Assembly: GCA_025363205.1 (NCBI GenBank)
Contig: JANYEI010000038.1
Span: forward strand, 1-64,000
Reading direction: 5' to 3'
DNA length: 64,000 nucleotides
DNA from: Frigoribacterium sp.
GTDB taxonomy: Bacteria; Actinomycetota; Actinomycetes; Actinomycetales; Microbacteriaceae
Below are positions 61,017-64,000 of this stretch, in pieces. The notes beneath the pieces were generated by a model. That model worked only from the letters and a program-made list of their open reading frames with translations, ran no database searches and was not told the DNA's origin. The stretch's first letter is position 1, and every line of letters begins with the position of its first letter. Both the position numbers and the translations under genes were made by a program.

Positions 61017-63509
61017 ATGACCGACATGATCAGCACCCCGACGATTTCGAGCACGGGGAGAATTCAGGGCTCGGCGACCTGGGCGTCGATGCCGATTGTT
61101 CCCCTCGACCCGCGCACGCTTGCGCAGATCGACGGATGGTGGCGAGCCGCCAACTACCTCTCGATCGGACAGATCTACCTGCTCGATAATCCCCTGCTTC
61201 GCGATCCGCTCACGCGTGACGATATCAAGCCGCGACTGCTCGGGCACTGGGGTACAACGCCGGGGCTCAACTTTCTCTATGCGCACCTCAATCGCATCAT
61301 CCGGGAGCGCACGCAGAAGACCCTCTACATCACCGGACCCGGCCACGGCGGCCCGGGAATGGTGGCAAACGGATATCTCGACGGCACGTATTCAGAGCTC
61401 TACTCCCCCATTCGCCAGGACTCGGTCGGTATGCGTCGACTGTTCCGCCAGTTCTCCTTCCCCGGGGGAATCCCGAGCCATGCGGCGCCGAATGTACCTG
61501 GCTCGATCAACGAGGGCGGCGAACTCGGCTATTCGCTGTCGCACGCCTACGGAGCGGCCTTCGACAATCCCGACCTCCTGGTCGCCTGCGTCGTCGGTGA
61601 TGGTGAGGCCGAGACCGGTCCACTCGCGACCGCCTGGCACTCCAACAAGTTCATCGACCCTCTGCAGGATGGCGTGGTGCTGCCGATCCTGCATCTCAAC
61701 GGCTATAAGATCGCAAACCCCACCATCCTCGCCCGCATCCCGGAAGAGCAGCTGCTCGAGCTCATGAGTGGCTACGGACATAAGCCATACATCGTCTCCG
61801 GAGGCTTCGATGGTGAAGATCCCCTTCGGGTTCACGAGCGTATGGCGCAGACGCTCGACGAGGTGCTCAATGAAATCTCCCGGATCAAACGGGCGGCAGC
61901 CGATGGCACCCTCGAGGGCACGGCGGCTTGGCCGATGATCATCCTGCGCACGCCGAAGGGCTGGACCTGCCCCGCTGAAATCGATGGAAAGCCGGTGGAG
62001 AACACCTGGCGTGCCCACCAGGTACCGCTCGCGAACGCCCGCGACACACCGGAGCACACGCGCATCCTCGAGGAGTGGATGCTGACGTACAAGCCGACGG
62101 AGCTCTTCGATGAGGCTGGGCGCCTCTTCGAGTGGATCGCGGAACTCGCTCCCGACGGCGACCTGCGCATGTCCGCGACACCGTTCGCAAACGGCGGCCT
62201 GCTGCGCCGCGATCTCGAGCTGCCCGACTTCCGTACCGCGGGCATCGAGGTGGGAGAGCCGGGGAGTGTTGCGGTCGAATCGACGAAGGTGCTCGGCGGC
62301 TGGCTCTCGGGTGTGATCCGTGCCAATCCCGACAATTTCCGCATCTTCGGTCCGGACGAGACGGCCTCCAACCGTTTGCAGGACGTCTTCGAGGCCACCG
62401 ACAAGCAGTGGAACAGCGCGATCTGGCCGATCGATGAACACCTCGCGCGCGCCGGTCGTGTTATGGAGGTGCTGAGCGAGCACCAGTGCGAGGGATGGCT
62501 CGAGGGATACCTGCTCACCGGTCGCCACGGCATCTTCAATTGCTACGAGGCCTTCATCCACATCATCGACTCGATGTTCAGCCAGCATGCGAAGTGGCTG
62601 CAAGAGTCGAAGAAGCTCGAGTGGCGTCGGCCGATCGCCTCGCTTAACTACCTACTCTCGAGCCACGTCTGGCGCCAGGACCATAATGGATTCAGCCATC
62701 AGGACCCGGGATTCATCGACCACGTCGTGAACAAGAAAGCAAGCATTGTGCGGGTGTATTTCCCGGTTGACGCGAACACGCTGCTCTCCACCTACGACCA
62801 TTGCCTTCGATCGGTCGACTACGTGAACGTGGTCGTCGCTGGCAAGCAGCCAAGTCCGCAGTGGTTGAGCATGCCGGATGCGATCGCGCACTGCACGCGC
62901 GGTGTCGGCATCTGGGGGTGGGCTGGCACCGAGGTCGCGGGGCAGGAGCCGGATGTCGTGCTGGCGTGCGCCGGCGACGTACCGACTCTCGAAACCATGG
63001 CCGCGGTATCCATCCTGCGTGAGCGGCTGCCCGAGTTGCGGGTGCGGGTCGTCAACGTGATCGACCTGATGCGCCTGCAAGACGAGTCGGAGCATCCGCA
63101 CGGCCTTGCGAGCGGGGAGTTCGACGCCATCTTCACGACTGACAAGCCCGTGGTGTTCGCCTATCACGGCTACCCGACGCTGATTCACCGGCTCACCTAT
63201 CGTCGCACCGGGCATTCCAACATCCATGTGCGTGGATTCAACGAGGAGGGCGGCACGACCACGCCGTTCGACATGGCCATGCTCAACAGCCTCGACCGCT
63301 ATCACCTCGTGATGGATGTCATCGACCGGGTGCCGGGCCTTGCTGGCCGTGCGGCGGGGCTCCGCCAGGACATGCAGGATGCCCGCCATCGTGCTCGCGC
63401 CTACACGCGCAAGGAGGGCGAGGACATCCCAGAAGTGGCCGACTGGACCTGGAGCGGATCGGGCGTCGGGGCTACTTCCGCCGCCGAAACGGGCGGGGAC
63501 AACGCCTAG
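61017..63509 (+). CDS. xfp: Phosphoketolase (xylulose-5-P/fructose-6-P)
   Basis: [54 protein letters not shown]...[27 protein letters not shown]-like; [59 protein letters not shown]. Confidence 0.96.
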   Translation: MTDMISTPTISSTGRIQGSATWASMPIVPLDPRTLAQIDGWWRAANYLSIGQIYLLDNPLLRDPLTRDDIKPRLLGHWGTTPGLNFLYAHLNRIIRERTQKTLYITGPGHGGPGMVANGYLDGTYSELYSPIRQDSVGMRRLFRQFSFPGGIPSHAAPNVPGSINEGGELGYSLSHAYGAAFDNPDLLVACVVGDGEAETGPLATAWHSNKFIDPLQDGVVLPILHLNGYKIANPTILARIPEEQLLELMSGYGHKPYIVSGGFDGEDPLRVHERMAQTLDEVLNEISRIKRAAADGTLEGTAAWPMIILRTPKGWTCPAEIDGKPVENTWRAHQVPLANARDTPEHTRILEEWMLTYKPTELFDEAGRLFEWIAELAPDGDLRMSATPFANGGLLRRDLELPDFRTAGIEVGEPGSVAVESTKVLGGWLSGVIRANPDNFRIFGPDETASNRLQDVFEATDKQWNSAIWPIDEHLARAGRVMEVLSEHQCEGWLEGYLLTGRHGIFNCYEAFIHIIDSMFSQHAKWLQESKKLEWRRPIASLNYLLSSHVWRQDHNGFSHQDPGFIDHVVNKKASIVRVYFPVDANTLLSTYDHCLRSVDYVNVVVAGKQPSPQWLSMPDAIAHCTRGVGIWGWAGTEVAGQEPDVVLACAGDVPTLETMAAVSILRERLPELRVRVVNVIDLMRLQDESEHPHGLASGEFDAIFTTDKPVVFAYHGYPTLIHRLTYRRTGHSNIHVRGFNEEGGTTTPFDMAMLNSLDRYHLVMDVIDRVPGLAGRAAGLRQDMQDARHRARAYTRKEGEDIPEVADWTWSGSGVGATSAAETGGDNA

Positions 63510-63729
63510 CGCGTGAATTCGAGCTCGGCTTGGCCCGGGTGGCGAACCAGAACACCATCCGGGAGTTGAAGGAGATCCTGCGCTCCCCTCGATCGGTCGC
63601 GGGATGCGTGTTTGCTGGTACCCGGGTTGACTTTAAGATCACGATTTGACCACACGCCGCGACCGGGTAGAACGACGTGTACAGTCCAACTGACAATGGA
63701 ATAGAGAGGGCGGAAGAGAGGGTGTGGCC

Positions 63730-64000
63730 ATGGCTCGCGAAGCTCGTAATGCCGCTCAGCTGCCCCCGGCGATGAGCCAGAGATCCGTCTCGGACTATGG
63801 GCGGCGCGGCACGGTCTTCGGTTCCCTGTGCGGGCTGCTGTTCTTCAGCCTCCTCGCGGGGGTGCTCGTGGCAGCTCTCGCCGTTCCGTCGATTCTGGTG
63901 GCCAGTCGCGGCGCGACAGCATCCATCGGTTTCTTCGATAATCTGCCCGACTACCTGACGATCGACGCGCAGACAGAGCGCAACCTGATCTACGCGCAGC
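63730..64000 (+). CDS. N-terminus of transglycosylase/penicillin-binding protein (truncated by window end)
   Basis: MAREARNAAQLPPAMSQRSVSDYGRRGTVFGSLCGLLFFSLLAGVLVAALAVPSILVASRGATASIGFFDNLPDYLTIDAQTERNLIYAQ: single TM then class A PBP-type start. Confidence 0.65.
   Translation, partial: MAREARNAAQLPPAMSQRSVSDYGRRGTVFGSLCGLLFFSLLAGVLVAALAVPSILVASRGATASIGFFDNLPDYLTIDAQTERNLIYAQ

Noticed and set aside
61392-62603. 403-aa minus-strand ORF
   Set aside because: Antisense to phosphoketolase, a very strong family match.
63518-63696. Possible minus-strand gene after phosphoketolase (74-aa ORF)
   Set aside because: No recognisable family in any of the reverse frames and no convincing start; left unannotated.

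Overview
This window is chromosomal DNA from a high-GC actinobacterium. Gene content and protein style suggest Microbacteriaceae or a relative, but that is an inference. It is gene-dense with no rRNA, tRNA, CRISPR array or prophage that I could see. Main blocks: (1) 0-2.7 kb is a worn genomic margin with an IS3-type transposase edge, a frameshifted HsdR remnant, a DUF222/13E12 HNH gene and an Mrr tail remnant. (2) 2.7-8.1 kb has an NMT1/SsuA-type ABC transporter next to a CitA/CitB-type two-component system that looks dead (kinase frameshift, regulator without HTH or stop codon before a strong terminator). (3) 8.1-14.6 kb has RuMP-pathway hxlAB, a LuxR-HATPase regulator with a putative shared operator, and a sugar ABC transporter. 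(4) 14.7-28.8 kb has metabolic and conserved actinobacterial genes (PucR-like regulator, hydrolase, SDR/AKR, phosphatase-DUF3090-SCO1664, MoxR-VWA, DAG kinase, acyl-CoA synthetase). (5) 28.8-63.5 kb has a DevR/DevS (DosR/DosS)-like system surrounded by USPs, cydABCD, a P-type ATPase, metal transporters, a flavin-transfer redox operon, helicases/nucleases and phosphoketolase. I read DosR-box-like palindromes by eye before four of these transcription units, suggesting a compact hypoxia/redox regulon island. Further themes are short (9-18 bp) tandem duplications inside or at the ends of several unrelated genes, and unusual domain fusions (RecQ-PRTase, DnaJ-NERD). All assignments come from reading the translations; no database search was run.
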